Shown here piece by piece: positions 48,445 through 58,724 of a stretch of DNA of 64,000 nt. The stretch comes from Methylobacterium sp. E-005 (GTDB lineage Bacteria; Pseudomonadota; Alphaproteobacteria; Rhizobiales; Beijerinckiaceae). The position numbers were made by a program, and so were the translations under genes. The notes under the pieces are model-generated. The model worked only from the letters and a program-made list of their open reading frames with translations, was not told the DNA's origin and searched no databases. The stretch spans positions 88,394 through 152,393 of the forward strand of contig NZ_JAKSYG010000226.1 of assembly GCF_022829725.1 (NCBI RefSeq), in the 5' to 3' direction. Position 1 is the first letter of the stretch. Each line of letters begins with the position of its first letter.

Positions 48445-51129
48445 TCATTCGGCGGCGCGCAGCCGCGCCTCCGGCTTGCGCAATGGCAGACGCGCTGGGA
48501 ACCGGGCAGGATCGGCCTCCGCCGACAGGCTGGCCACGAGGCTCGCCCGGGTCAGGGTCGATTCCGCGACCTGGAGCAGCGTGTCGACGCCGTGCTCCAG
48601 GAACTCGTCCACCCGATCGACCACGAGAATCTCCGGCTGGCGCAGGATGGCCCGGGCGAGGCCGATCCGCACCTGGACACGCTCGGTCAGGAGCTGGCCG
48701 CGGTTGCCGACTTCCTTCTCCAGCCCGCGCAGCTGGATCGGGCGCTCCAGGTCGAACTGCCGGAATACCGCTCGCGCCTCGCGCTGGATGATCGCCTCGC
48801 CGTGCATCCGCGCGGTGTCGATGCGGCCGAACAGCAGGTTGTCGAGCACGGTGCTGCGTGGGTTGATCCGGTTCGGATCGTAGGACTCGACGTCGCAGCC
48901 ATGGTCGCCGTGCATGTGGCGCTGGACGATGGTGCGCGCCCCGACGATGCGCTGCTTCAGCACCTCATTGAGCAGGCCAAAGCGCATCCGCGGCTCGACG
49001 TAGGCCAGGGTCAGAGCCAGGAAGGCGACGCTGTCCGCCTCACCGAGGCGCCCGCTCTCAGGGACGCGCGTGAGCCGGCGCAGGTATTCCGGCAGGGCAT
49101 CCGGGGTGATCAGCGAGAAGCGCCGGAACAGGGGATGGCCGGGCGGAACGTCGGCGAAGATATCCTTGAGGTTGCTGGCGATGGCCACGCCCATGCGGTC
49201 GAGGTCGTCGAGCAGGTGTGCCTCTTCCAGCGCCTCGCGGAACAGCGGGGTCGCGGCCAAGCGCTGTGGATCCGTGAGCGTCGGGTCGCGCGGGACCCCG
49301 AACAGCAGGTTCTCCCCGACGGTCGCCTGATCGTTGTAGCGGCCCCGGGCGAACGGAATGACGAGATCGGCGAGGCCCTTCTCGACGAAGTGCTGGCGCA
49401 GGTGCTCCCGGGCCGCGATCATGCGCTGGCCCGCCGGCGTCTCGTGGGAGATCGAGCTGAGGGCGCCCAGGCCGAACCGATAGAGGTCGTCGCCGAGATC
49501 GAGCCGGCTCAGCATATCGAGGAGGTGGTTATTGAGGTCCGTGCCGTCGCGGATGCCGAGGCGCTGGTAGTCGATCCAGGGGTCGTCGACGCTGTCGCAC
49601 GGGTTGCCGGTCTTCACTGCCTCGTTGATCCGCGTCTTGCTGAGATCCAGGCTGCCTTTCCGCAATGGCCGAATCCGCAGGCCGTAGAGCACGTTGTCGC
49701 GCAGCGTTCCCGGGAACAGGACCGGCTCGACGCCCGCGAAGGCGATCCGATAGGCGTGAACGGGCCGTGGCACCGTGGACAGATCGTGCTTGCCGATCCG
49801 GATCGTGCCCCCCTGCGCGGTCTGCAGGCCCGCGAGGACGCGGGCGAATTCCTGGGCGACCGGGCCGGGGGGAACGAGCGCGAGCCGCGTCGGCAGCTGC
49901 ACCTCGACGTCGCCGACCTCGATCGGCCCGCCGCCCTGTGGGTCGCGCACCGTCAGACCCTCGGTCCGGAGGGGGCTGCCGAGCGGCGGCGGCGTGTCCC
50001 CCAGCTCGGGCTCATCGGGCTGCAGGCGTTGCGGCCCGAAATGCGCCGCCACGGTCTCGTACTTCACCTCGACGTCGAGGCGCTGCTGATCCCAGTCGAT
50101 CAGCTCCTTGAGGGGCGGTGGCAGATCGCGGTAGGCCGCGAGCACGGCCACCAGCTGGCCGATATCGAGCTCGCCCTTCAGGGCGAAGTAGCCGCCGATC
50201 GCGTAAAACAGGAACGGCGTCACCTGGGCCAGCAGGTTGTTGAGGTATTTGACCGCGAATTTGCGTCGGTAGATCCGCAGCCGCAGATCGTAGAGGCCGT
50301 AGAGCCGGCCGCCGATCTCGGCCCGCTCCCACCGGCCGGTATCGTTGATGCGCACCGCCGGCAGACCGTCCAGCACCTCCGCGACACGCCCTGCGAGGGC
50401 GCGCGAGGAAATCTGGCGGCGGCGGCTCAAGCGGATGATCTCGCGCCGCAGCCGCGGGATCACGATCATCTGGACGCCCACCATGCCCCCGGCCGCGAGG
50501 CCGAGCCACAGGTTCTGCATCAGGATGAAGGCGAGCGCCGTGGCGGCCTGCGTGCCGAGGAAGACCGGCACAACGATCGCGTCGCCGATGAAGGAGCCGA
50601 TCGGCTCGACCTCGTCGCGGATGATCGTCGCGGTCTCGGAGGATTTCACCTCCCGCTGCGTCTCCGGCGAGAAGCGCAGCATCAGGCAGAACAGCTGGAA
50701 GCGCAGGCGTCGCAGCATCCGCTCGCCGAGGATGCCCTTCTGCAGGTTGATCCAGAACTTGAAGGCGCCGTTGATCAGCACGAGGCTGAGGAACAGGGTG
50801 GAGAGGCCGAGCAGCAGCTCGAAGCGGTCGAGCTGGAACCCCTCGAACAGCCGGGTGGTCCCGCCGCCGAACAGCTGGGGCCATGACACGGTGATCTCAA
50901 GGAACGGGGCGGTCGCCTCACCGTGCGTGAAGGCCTTGCCGGTAATCGCGTCGTTGACGATGCGCTTCGGCAGATCGAGCGAGGCGAAGTAGAACGGCAG
51001 CGAGGCCAGGACGACGGCGCAGATCCGGAACTGGTCGGCCTTCGAATAGCGCCAGATATACGCGAACAGCCGCGGCTCAAGCGCGCGCATCGGCTCGTTC
51101 CGTGGGGCAGCCGTCGAGGCGGAGGTCAT
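48445..51129 (-). CDS. ABC exporter-like protein with eroded nucleotide-binding motifs and a large insertion
   Basis: An 894-residue membrane protein. Residues about 30-340 resemble an ABC type 1 exporter membrane domain (hydrophobic helices near 36-51, 105-125, 183-222, 300-335). From about 385 an NBD-like part begins, but the Walker A position reads LALVPPGPVAQEFARVLAGL, without GxxGxGK(S/T). The signature position reads NRGQLLTERVQVRIGLARAILRQP in place of LSGGQ, and the Walker B is ILVVDRVDEFLEHG, where the catalytic Glu is Arg. No H-loop His is visible. About 300 residues are inserted between the Walker A and signature positions, with three motifs of the form T-x-x-N-x-L-x-G. It may be a non-hydrolytic or scaffold protein. 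Confidence 0.8.
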   Translation of the reverse strand: MTSASTAAPRNEPMRALEPRLFAYIWRYSKADQFRICAVVLASLPFYFASLDLPKRIVNDAITGKAFTHGEATAPFLEITVSWPQLFGGGTTRLFEGFQLDRFELLLGLSTLFLSLVLINGAFKFWINLQKGILGERMLRRLRFQLFCLMLRFSPETQREVKSSETATIIRDEVEPIGSFIGDAIVVPVFLGTQAATALAFILMQNLWLGLAAGGMVGVQMIVIPRLRREIIRLSRRRQISSRALAGRVAEVLDGLPAVRINDTGRWERAEIGGRLYGLYDLRLRIYRRKFAVKYLNNLLAQVTPFLFYAIGGYFALKGELDIGQLVAVLAAYRDLPPPLKELIDWDQQRLDVEVKYETVAAHFGPQRLQPDEPELGDTPPPLGSPLRTEGLTVRDPQGGGPIEVGDVEVQLPTRLALVPPGPVAQEFARVLAGLQTAQGGTIRIGKHDLSTVPRPVHAYRIAFAGVEPVLFPGTLRDNVLYGLRIRPLRKGSLDLSKTRINEAVKTGNPCDSVDDPWIDYQRLGIRDGTDLNNHLLDMLSRLDLGDDLYRFGLGALSSISHETPAGQRMIAAREHLRQHFVEKGLADLVIPFARGRYNDQATVGENLLFGVPRDPTLTDPQRLAATPLFREALEEAHLLDDLDRMGVAIASNLKDIFADVPPGHPLFRRFSLITPDALPEYLRRLTRVPESGRLGEADSVAFLALTLAYVEPRMRFGLLNEVLKQRIVGARTIVQRHMHGDHGCDVESYDPNRINPRSTVLDNLLFGRIDTARMHGEAIIQREARAVFRQFDLERPIQLRGLEKEVGNRGQLLTERVQVRIGLARAILRQPEILVVDRVDEFLEHGVDTLLQVAESTLTRASLVASLSAEADPARFPARLPLRKPEARLRAAE

Positions 51130-51512
51130 ACCAGTTCGCCGGGTCCAACCGTGGACTTGCAGACGGTACGGTAGCCGATGGGTCTCGTTTCATCCAATGC
51201 ACCCGAGGGGCCGCCCTGCGCGGACTCGATCGCCTCGCGGCGTCATCGGAGTGTCATATAGGACGCGGGCCGCCTCCTGGGACTGGTTGCAGGGCTGGTC
51301 TGCGCGTCCCGCCAGGGGACAAAACGGTGGTGCCCAGCGGGCAGGAAGCCCCAGAATTCCCGCCGGATGCCATTGCTGAACCACGGGTGGCCTTGCCCAA
51401 GAGCGCGCGTCCTTATATTGCGACGCAACCACATCGACTCCGTACCTGAACCGGCGCGGACGGCCGCGCCGCGCGGCCGCCAGGGAGCCGGCACAACCCG
51501 TTTCGGGCCGCC
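51130..51512. other. 383-bp gene-free region with probable typA promoter
   Basis: No gene is visible between the divergent ABC-like and typA genes. A sigma-70-like promoter CTTGCC (51392-51397), 16 bp, TATATT (51414-51419) points to typA and leaves an untranslated leader of about 85 nt rich in GC self-complementary sequence (GGCCGCGCCGCGCGGCC). Nothing else is recognisable. Confidence 0.5.
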
Positions 51513-53336
<1,824 letters not shown>

Positions 53337-53348
53337 GCTGAACGCCAG

Positions 53349-53374
53349 GCAACCGGGCGCTCAGGCCCGGTTGC
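53349..53374 (+). terminator. Terminator hairpin after typA
   Basis: GCAACCGGGC (53349-53358) and GCCCGGTTGC (53365-53374) form a perfect 10-bp stem with loop GCTCAG, starting 12 bp after the typA stop. The following sequence is only weakly T-rich (CTCTTATT). Confidence 0.75.
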
Positions 53375-53465
53375 TGATGCAGCTCTTATTCCGGATCGCT
53401 CTCGGGTCCATCGAACCCTTATGCCAAGCCTCTTAGCTTGGCGTGGCGGCACCCGAGAGGTCCGC

Positions 53466-53717
53466 GTGAACCCCCAGTCGACCATGACCGTCGCGTTGAA
53501 TGCATCCCTGTCGTCCCAGCCGAGCGCCGGGACGCCACTCTCCTACCTCGTCGGCCAGGATGGCGAAGGACACTGGGTGGCCGTCGAGGCCGGCGGGCGA
53601 GCCGGAGGCATCTTCCGCTCGCGCCAGGATGCCATCCGTTACGCCTGCGTCGAGACCGGTTGCCGGCCGGACGACGTCAAGCTCGCCGCCGGTCCGCTCC
53701 CATTTCGGCTCGCCTGA
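53466..53717 (+). CDS. Small protein of unknown function (DUF2188-like)
   Basis: An 83-residue protein with a GTG start supported by GAGAGG 6 nt upstream; an in-frame ATG lies 6 codons later. The core DGEGHWVAVEAGGRAGGIFRSRQDAIRYACVETGCRPDDV has the strand-strand-helix look of DUF2188-type proteins, with W-V-A-V then R-S-R-Q-D-A-I-R. There is no signal or membrane helix. I do not know its role. It converges with the small disordered-protein operon. Confidence 0.65.
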   Translation: MNPQSTMTVALNASLSSQPSAGTPLSYLVGQDGEGHWVAVEAGGRAGGIFRSRQDAIRYACVETGCRPDDVKLAAGPLPFRLA

Positions 53718-53729
53718 GCGCGAAAGGCG

Positions 53730-53888
53730 CTAACTGCTGCCGGGGTCGGTCTCGTCGTTCTGCTTGCCGCCACCGGCCGGCCCGGCGCCGGGATGGCCCT
53801 CGGTCTTCTCGTTCGGGTCCTTCACGGCATCGGGAGCGACGTTCTTCGGCGTCTCGGGCTTCGAATCCTGCGCCTCGGCTTCGCTCAT
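53730..53888 (-). CDS. Very small hydrophilic disordered protein (52 aa)
   Basis: A 52-residue protein beginning MSEAEAQDSKPETPKN and ending NDETDPGSS. It is made almost wholly of Glu, Asp, Lys, Pro, Gly, Asn and Ala, with no hydrophobic core, so it is probably intrinsically disordered. Its ATG overlaps the preceding gene's stop (ATGA), which supports real translation as the third member of an overlapping set. The family is not recognised. Confidence 0.6.
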   Translation of the reverse strand: MSEAEAQDSKPETPKNVAPDAVKDPNEKTEGHPGAGPAGGGKQNDETDPGSS

Positions 53889-54199
53889 TCCCGGTTCTCC
53901 CGTTCTGTCCGGTAGTGACCGTCCGCCACCGTTTCGTCGGCCGCGGGGCCCCGGGACGCCTTCTGGTCCGAATGTCCCCCCGACGAGCCGCCGACGGCCG
54001 GCGGCGCGCGACCGGGCTCACCGGTAGCGCCCCAGCCTTCCTTCGGCTCCGTCTGAGGCTTGCCGCCCCCGCCGATATCGGTGATGGCCGCCTGATCGGC
54101 CGTCTGGTGGCCGCCCCCGGCGGGCGGCTCGCCGCGCGACCCGACCGCGTCGTCGGGTTTGCGGGTAACGGTCCCGGACTCGCTGGTCGGCCGGGCCAT
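53885..54199 (-). CDS. Small Gly/Pro-rich disordered protein (104 aa)
   Basis: A 104-residue protein, very rich in Gly, Pro, Glu and Thr (for example RGEPPAGGGHQTADQAAITD and GEPGRAPPAVGGSSGGHSDQ), without signal or transmembrane helix. Its ATG overlaps the previous gene's stop by 1 bp and its stop overlaps the next start by 4 bp, so translation of the three genes is coupled. Function unknown; the composition resembles hydrophilin or stress-related proteins, which is inference only. Confidence 0.6.
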   Translation of the reverse strand: MARPTSESGTVTRKPDDAVGSRGEPPAGGGHQTADQAAITDIGGGGKPQTEPKEGWGATGEPGRAPPAVGGSSGGHSDQKASRGPAADETVADGHYRTERENRE

Positions 54200-54525
54200 C
54201 AGCGCTTCCCGTCGTCCTGGCCGACGGCCGCCGTGGCCCGGTCGATCGCCTCGCTCAGGTCCGAACCGCCGCTGGCCGTGCCCTTCAGCTTCTCGAGATT
54301 CTCACGCGGCGTCTCGGCCTCGGTGGCGTCCGTGGCGTCGGAGCCTGGGGTACCGGAGGCGATCCGCGCAGCTTCGGCGTCGCCCGCCGGATCGCGCTTC
54401 AGATCCGCCTGCGTGCGCGCCGGCAAGCCGATGTCCAGCGGCGAATCCTGACCCAGATCCTGACCGTTGCGGTCCGCGTTGGCGTCGAAATCCTTCAGCG
54501 ACGGTCGTTCTGTCTGCCCGGTCAT
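54199..54525 (-). CDS. Small acidic disordered protein (108 aa)
   Basis: A 108-residue hydrophilic protein starting MTGQTERPSLKDFDANADRN. It is acidic and Ala/Asp/Glu-rich (ASGTPGSDATDATEAETPRE), with one likely short helix near the end (LSEAIDRATAAVGQD). The ATG at 54525 has GGAAAGG upstream, better than the ATG ten codons before. It is the first gene of the overlapping trio. Function unknown. Confidence 0.65.
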   Translation of the reverse strand: MTGQTERPSLKDFDANADRNGQDLGQDSPLDIGLPARTQADLKRDPAGDAEAARIASGTPGSDATDATEAETPRENLEKLKGTASGGSDLSEAIDRATAAVGQDDGKR

Positions 54526-54618
54526 GGCTCGCCTTTCCGTGTCTTCCCAGGACAACGGAGGCGGCGGTGGAGGGTTGCGCCCTTGGGGCGATCGAGCGCG
54601 GTCGGCCTCGTTCGAATG

Positions 54619-55140
54619 TCAGCGCCCGACGATCCGTGGCAGGAGCTTCTGCGCAACGCGCAGCACCGTATCCTCCGCCGCGCCGCGGTCGATCGAGCGG
54701 GCATCGATCGTGAGGAGGTCGCCGTCGCGCAGGACGATGGCGGTCGCGCCCGCACCCGTCCCGAACGCGTAGGAGGTGATCCATGCGACCGCCGGGCCGG
54801 CCGGCAGGGTCGTGAGTCGGCAATCCGGATTTCTCTGGAGGCACATCGTCTCCAGCGCCGCCATGGTGGTCTTGCCGGATCGGATACGGCCCTCGGTGCC
54901 GTCCGTGAGGCGTCCGAGTTGCAGCGCGACGGTGGGGGCGCCGTCGCAGGCCGGGCAGGTGAGCATGAGCTGGAACGGCTGCGCCTGCGCTGTGGCGTCC
55001 TTGCCGAGGGCTGCGCGGGCTTCCTCGGTCAGCGGCGTCAGATCATGAACCGTGAAACCCAGGGCAAACGCCGCCTGTGACCAGAAGCAGCACAGGATCA
55101 CGACAACACAGCGCATGAGAAGAATCCCGATCGATCGCAC
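54619..55140 (-). CDS. Exported protein of unknown function
   Basis: A 173-residue protein. A signal peptide covers residues 1-26 (LLMRCVVVILCCFWSQAAFA); the start may be the ATG at 55116. The mature part contains a CPAC pair (LMLTCPACDGAPTVALQLGRL) and two further cysteines (MCLQRNPDCRL), which suggests disulfides or metal binding in the periplasm. The C-terminal part has YAFGTGAGATAIVLRDGDLLTIDARS. I do not recognise a family; the C-x-x-C is not in a thioredoxin context. Confidence 0.7.
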   Translation of the reverse strand: MRSIGILLMRCVVVILCCFWSQAAFALGFTVHDLTPLTEEARAALGKDATAQAQPFQLMLTCPACDGAPTVALQLGRLTDGTEGRIRSGKTTMAALETMCLQRNPDCRLTTLPAGPAVAWITSYAFGTGAGATAIVLRDGDLLTIDARSIDRGAAEDTVLRVAQKLLPRIVGR

Positions 55141-55462
55141 GATCGGCGGTAACGGAATGATGGAGGAAGATCCAGGCCGACGGAGCAGCGTTCAATGACC
55201 GGATCGATGCCGGTCCAAGCTTGAACCTTGGAGATAGATTATCCTAATGCCGACTTACAACCTTTGCGGTCCGCCAGGGAAATCTTCGAACATCATCGCC
55301 AGAGTATCGAAAGCTTAAAATTCGATTGGCGTCACATCGGCGGGTCCGGCGGTGTGAGGCTCTTCCGTGAGAACACCACCGGTTACATCCGTCAGCGGCG
55401 CGCCCCGCGTCGGTCGATCCGACGCGGGGCCCGTTCCCGCCCGGGACGGGCCGGCGTTCCGG
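55141..55462. other. 322-bp gene-free region
   Basis: No gene is visible. The stretch at 55225-55325 is less GC-rich than the surroundings (ATAGATTATCCTAATGCCG and GAAAGCTTAAAATTCG) and may carry the promoter of the exported-protein gene. The cysK terminator hairpin is at 55403-55429. Confidence 0.5.
55403..55429 (-). terminator. Terminator hairpin after cysK
   Basis: CCCCGCGTCGG (55403-55413) and CCGACGCGGGG (55419-55429) form a perfect 11-bp stem with loop TCGAT, 33 bp past the cysK stop in the direction of cysK transcription. There is no T-run. Confidence 0.7.
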
Positions 55463-56437
55463 TCAGCCGATGCCCTCGAACAGCGCCGACGAGATGTAAC
55501 GCTCGGCGAAGGAGCAGGCGATCGTGACGATGCGCTTGCCCTGGAACTCCGGGCGCTTGGCCAGTTCCAGCGCGGCGGCGACATTGCCGCCGGTCGAGAT
55601 GCCGCCGGGGATACCCTCCAGACGGGCGAGCGCCCGGGCGGTCTCGAAGGCGGTCTGGTTGGATACCTTCAGCACGCCGTCGAGGATATCGGTGTGCAGG
55701 TTGTCGGGGATGAAGCCCGCACCGATACCCTGGATCTTGTGCGGGCCGGGCTGGCCGCCCGAGATCACCGGTGAATCCTCCGGCTCGACGGCGAAGACCT
55801 TCAGGTTCGGCAGGCGCGGCTTCAGCACCTCACCGACGCCGGTCACGGTACCACCGGTGCCGACGCCCGCCACGAACGCGTCGAGCTGGCCGCCGGTGTC
55901 GCTCCAGATCTCCTCGGCGGTGGTCTTCCGGTGGATCTCGGGGTTGGCCGGGTTCGAGAATTGCTGTGGCATCACCGAGCCGGGGATCTCCTTCAGGAGC
56001 TCTTCAGCCTTCGCGATCGCGCCCTTCATGCCCTGGGCGCCAGGGGTCAGCGCGAGTTCCGCGCCCAGGAAGGCCAGCATCTTGCGCCGCTCCAGCGACA
56101 TCGTCTCCGGCATGACCAGGATCAGGCGGTAGCCCCGGGCCGCCGCCGTGAAGGCCAGGGCGATGCCGGTGTTGCCGGAGGTAGGCTCCACCAGCGTGCC
56201 GCCGGGCTGAAGCTTGCCGGAGGCCTCGAGCGCGTCGATCATGTTGACGCCGATGCGGTCCTTGACGCTGGCGATCGGGTTGAAGAATTCCAGCTTCAGC
56301 AGGATCTCGGCATCGACGCCGTGCTCCTTCGGCAGGCGGTTCAGGCGGACCAGGGGGGTGTTGCCGATCGTCTCGGTGATCGAGCTGTAGACACGGCCAT
56401 GGCCGACCTTCGCCGGCGCGTTGAGGGAATCGGCCAT
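55463..56437 (-). CDS. cysK: Cysteine synthase A (O-acetylserine sulfhydrylase)
   Basis: A 324-residue fold-type II PLP enzyme. The PLP lysine is K59 in FFNPIASVKDRIGVNM, the substrate loop is VEPTSGNTGIALAF, and the phosphate-binding loop is GVGTGGTVTGVGEVL; PGGISTGGNVAAALELA is near the end. It makes cysteine from O-acetylserine and sulfide. The ATG at 56437 has AGGAG 7 nt upstream; longer open frames upstream have no coding character. A hairpin terminator follows. Confidence 0.95.
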   Translation of the reverse strand: MADSLNAPAKVGHGRVYSSITETIGNTPLVRLNRLPKEHGVDAEILLKLEFFNPIASVKDRIGVNMIDALEASGKLQPGGTLVEPTSGNTGIALAFTAAARGYRLILVMPETMSLERRKMLAFLGAELALTPGAQGMKGAIAKAEELLKEIPGSVMPQQFSNPANPEIHRKTTAEEIWSDTGGQLDAFVAGVGTGGTVTGVGEVLKPRLPNLKVFAVEPEDSPVISGGQPGPHKIQGIGAGFIPDNLHTDILDGVLKVSNQTAFETARALARLEGIPGGISTGGNVAAALELAKRPEFQGKRIVTIACSFAERYISSALFEGIG

Positions 56438-56721
56438 CGCGGAGCTCCTGCTCGTGTTGGGATCGATGAGATGTGGGTCCGGTCGGACGGGACCAAGCCC
56501 CCCGGGGGCCGGGAAGCCGGGATTGGCGGCGGACGGAGGGCTGCGATATCGCGTTGCCGCCCGGGGAGCAATCGGGCTAAGTGCCCATATCAAAAGTTCT
56601 TTCCGCTTTGGCGGAGCTCTTGGCCGCGGCGTGGAACGGTTTTGCTGGCCGCGAAACAACCGACAGAAACTTATTCTCCCGTTCGGCGCCGATCCGGCGC
56701 GCCCGCCGCAGGAGCATGCTG

Positions 56722-57681
56722 ATGTCGCCTCATGTGCCGACCCCGGAAGCCCGGACAGCGAACCGCCGAAGGGCGATGTCGGGGATGCTCCTGGGGGCGC
56801 TTGGCCTCCTCGCGCCTCGGTCGGTGCGATCCGAGGAGCCGGTCCGGGCTGTTTTGGCCACGGCAACGCCCGGCGGCGGCTTTCCAGCCTTCGGGGCGGC
56901 CTTCGCGGGCACGATCCGGCAGGCCGATCCGGCACTCGTCATCGAACTCCGCGCCAGCGCCGGCTCGGTTGAGAATCTGAGGCTCCTGCAGGCCGGCCGC
57001 GTCGATCTCGGACTCGTGCAAGGGGAATACGCCTACCCGGCCTTCGCGTCGGCCGAGGGCGTGACCGTGCTGGCGCCGATGTATCCGACGCCCGGCCTGT
57101 TCGTCGTTCCGATGGAGAGCGCGATCCGGTCGGTCGCGGATCTGCGCGGGCGTAGCGTCGTTCTGGGCACCCACCAGTCGGGGCTCACCGTCATGGCCCG
57201 CGCTGTATTGAGGGCCTCGGGGCTCGACCCCGCGCGCGATATCCGCCCGGTTCTGCTCGATCGGGCAGGGGACGGGCCGACCCTGGTGCGCGACGGTCAA
57301 GCCGACGCACTCTGGGGCGGCGGGCTCGACTGGCCGGGCTTCATCGCCATGGCCCGGGCACCAGGAGGCGCGCGCTTCTTCGGACCCTCCGAGGCCGGGA
57401 TCGCCCAACTGGCACAGCCCGGCGGCGCGATGAAGCGTCTGACCGTGCCGGCTGGCAGCTTTCCGGGGCAGTCGGCGCCGATCGAGACGGTGGGCTCCTG
57501 GAGCTTCGTTCTGGCGCGCCCGGGCTTCGACGGGGAGACGGCTGACCGGATCGTCCGCGCGCTCGGCCGGAATGGTACTGCTCCGACGAACCCGAAGAAC
57601 CTGATCGGGCTCGTCCCAATGGATCGCATCAATGCCGCCACCGCGCGCGCTCTGCGCGCAGGCGGGCTCATCCAGCCGTAA
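56722..57681 (+). CDS. TAXI-family TRAP transporter solute-binding protein
   Basis: A 319-residue exported protein. The leader RTANRRRAMSGMLLGALGLLAPRSVRS has a triple Arg before the hydrophobic core and could be a Tat or Sec signal. The mature domain (VLATATPGGGFPAFGAAFAGTIRQ, IELRASAGSVENLRLLQAGRVDLGLVQGE, DLRGRSVVLGTHQSGLTVMARAVL) is that of TAXI-type binding proteins, which serve TRAP transporters for glutamate or other carboxylates. No DctM-like membrane protein is adjacent. The ATG at 56722 has GGAG at a good distance; the ATG 2 codons before is too close. Confidence 0.85.
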   Translation: MSPHVPTPEARTANRRRAMSGMLLGALGLLAPRSVRSEEPVRAVLATATPGGGFPAFGAAFAGTIRQADPALVIELRASAGSVENLRLLQAGRVDLGLVQGEYAYPAFASAEGVTVLAPMYPTPGLFVVPMESAIRSVADLRGRSVVLGTHQSGLTVMARAVLRASGLDPARDIRPVLLDRAGDGPTLVRDGQADALWGGGLDWPGFIAMARAPGGARFFGPSEAGIAQLAQPGGAMKRLTVPAGSFPGQSAPIETVGSWSFVLARPGFDGETADRIVRALGRNGTAPTNPKNLIGLVPMDRINAATARALRAGGLIQP

Positions 57682-57693
57682 CGTCGCCTGGGA

Positions 57694-58224
57694 TCAGCGG
57701 AACGAGGCGACGCGGCGATCCCGCTTCCGTTCGGTCGCCGGTTGATAGGCGATCTCGGCGTGATGGGTGCAATAGGGCAGGCCGGTGATTGAGCGGGCGC
57801 CGCAGAACCGGAATTCCGGTGTGGTCGGATCGCCGAGCGGCCAGCGGCACATGGATTCCCGGAGGTCCATGATGGTGACGCGCTGGGAAACCGGCAGCGG
57901 TGTCGGCGCTGGCGTCGGGGCGGATGCCGGGAAGTCGGGCGCCGGCCGATGCGACACGATCGCCACCGGCTCCGGAGCCTGCGTCTCCACCACCGCGATC
58001 GCCGTCTGGATCTCGATGACCTTCGCCGACGGCGTCGCGGTGCTTGGCGCTTCCTCGCCGCCCCGGGCCCGGCCCGCCAGACCGAGGCGATGGACCTTGC
58101 CGATCACCGCGTTGCGGGTGACGCCGCCGAGTTGTGCCGCGATCTTGCTCGCGCTCTGCCCGTCTTCCCACAGCCGGCGCAGGAGCGCCACGCGATCATC
58201 CGTCCAGCCTACAGCCGCTTCCAT
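57694..58224 (-). CDS. gcrA: GcrA cell-cycle regulator
   Basis: A 176-residue GcrA. The N-terminal DNA-binding part, WTDDRVALLRRLWEDGQSASKIAAQL followed by GVTRNAVIGKVHRLGL, is the family signature. After a Pro/Ala-rich linker the C-terminal sigma-70-binding part reads CRWPLGD then FRFCGARSITGLPYCTHHAEIAYQP. GcrA binds sigma-70 and activates genes whose promoters carry CcrM-methylated GANTC sites. GGAGGGG precedes the ATG at 58224. Confidence 0.95.
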   Translation of the reverse strand: MEAAVGWTDDRVALLRRLWEDGQSASKIAAQLGGVTRNAVIGKVHRLGLAGRARGGEEAPSTATPSAKVIEIQTAIAVVETQAPEPVAIVSHRPAPDFPASAPTPAPTPLPVSQRVTIMDLRESMCRWPLGDPTTPEFRFCGARSITGLPYCTHHAEIAYQPATERKRDRRVASFR

Positions 58225-58724
58225 AATCCCCTCCGCCCCCTGCGGCCCGCGCTGCGCCGTGCCCCGGCGCGCACCCCCGGGTCTGCCGACCCCCAATCGG
58301 CGGGTCATGCGACCGAGCGGACCGCGCACCCAGGCCAGGCTGGCCGCACCGTGGTGCGACACCCTGTCCCTCGGGCCGCCGGGAACCCTAGCGCGGTGCT
58401 GACGAGCGTTGCAAGGGCGCCTGCCCGTTCCCCTCGATCACTGTCCACCGGCAATGGCGGAATTACCGATCGATGCGTTCGCGCTGGGCGCACTGGGTCG
58501 CGGACCGGTCCCGCATCGTCGCTGTTCACCGCCCGTCGAACCGGGTGCAGAATCGGCGCGGGCGTAACCCCGCCGCGCTCGCGCCGCGATCCCATGGGAT
58601 CGTGACTCCGGCGCAACAGCGGGGCGTTATCGTGCCTGCCGGGCGGCAAAGATGGAACGCACGTCACGGCCAAGCTCGTTTCCTGTGGCAGGGTGGCCAA
58701 GCTTCAAGGATCAGGGTGACGAGG
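58225..58724. other. 500-bp gene-free region between divergent gcrA and patatin genes
   Basis: Frames are open here but show no coding character or family match. It must hold the divergent promoters of gcrA and the patatin gene; I cannot pick a convincing -35/-10 pair. One GANTC (GAATC, 58550-58554) occurs, which is not more than expected by chance. Confidence 0.4.

Noticed and set aside
48346..50886. Plus-strand open frame of 846 codons antisense to the ABC-like gene
   Set aside because: No hydrophobic core or motif pattern. The opposite frame has membrane helices and ABC-derived segments, and high GC makes long antisense frames common.
58225..58724. GANTC methylation site as a GcrA autoregulation signal
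   Set aside because: Only one GANTC was noticed in about 500 bp and it lies nearer the patatin gene; this is expected by chance.
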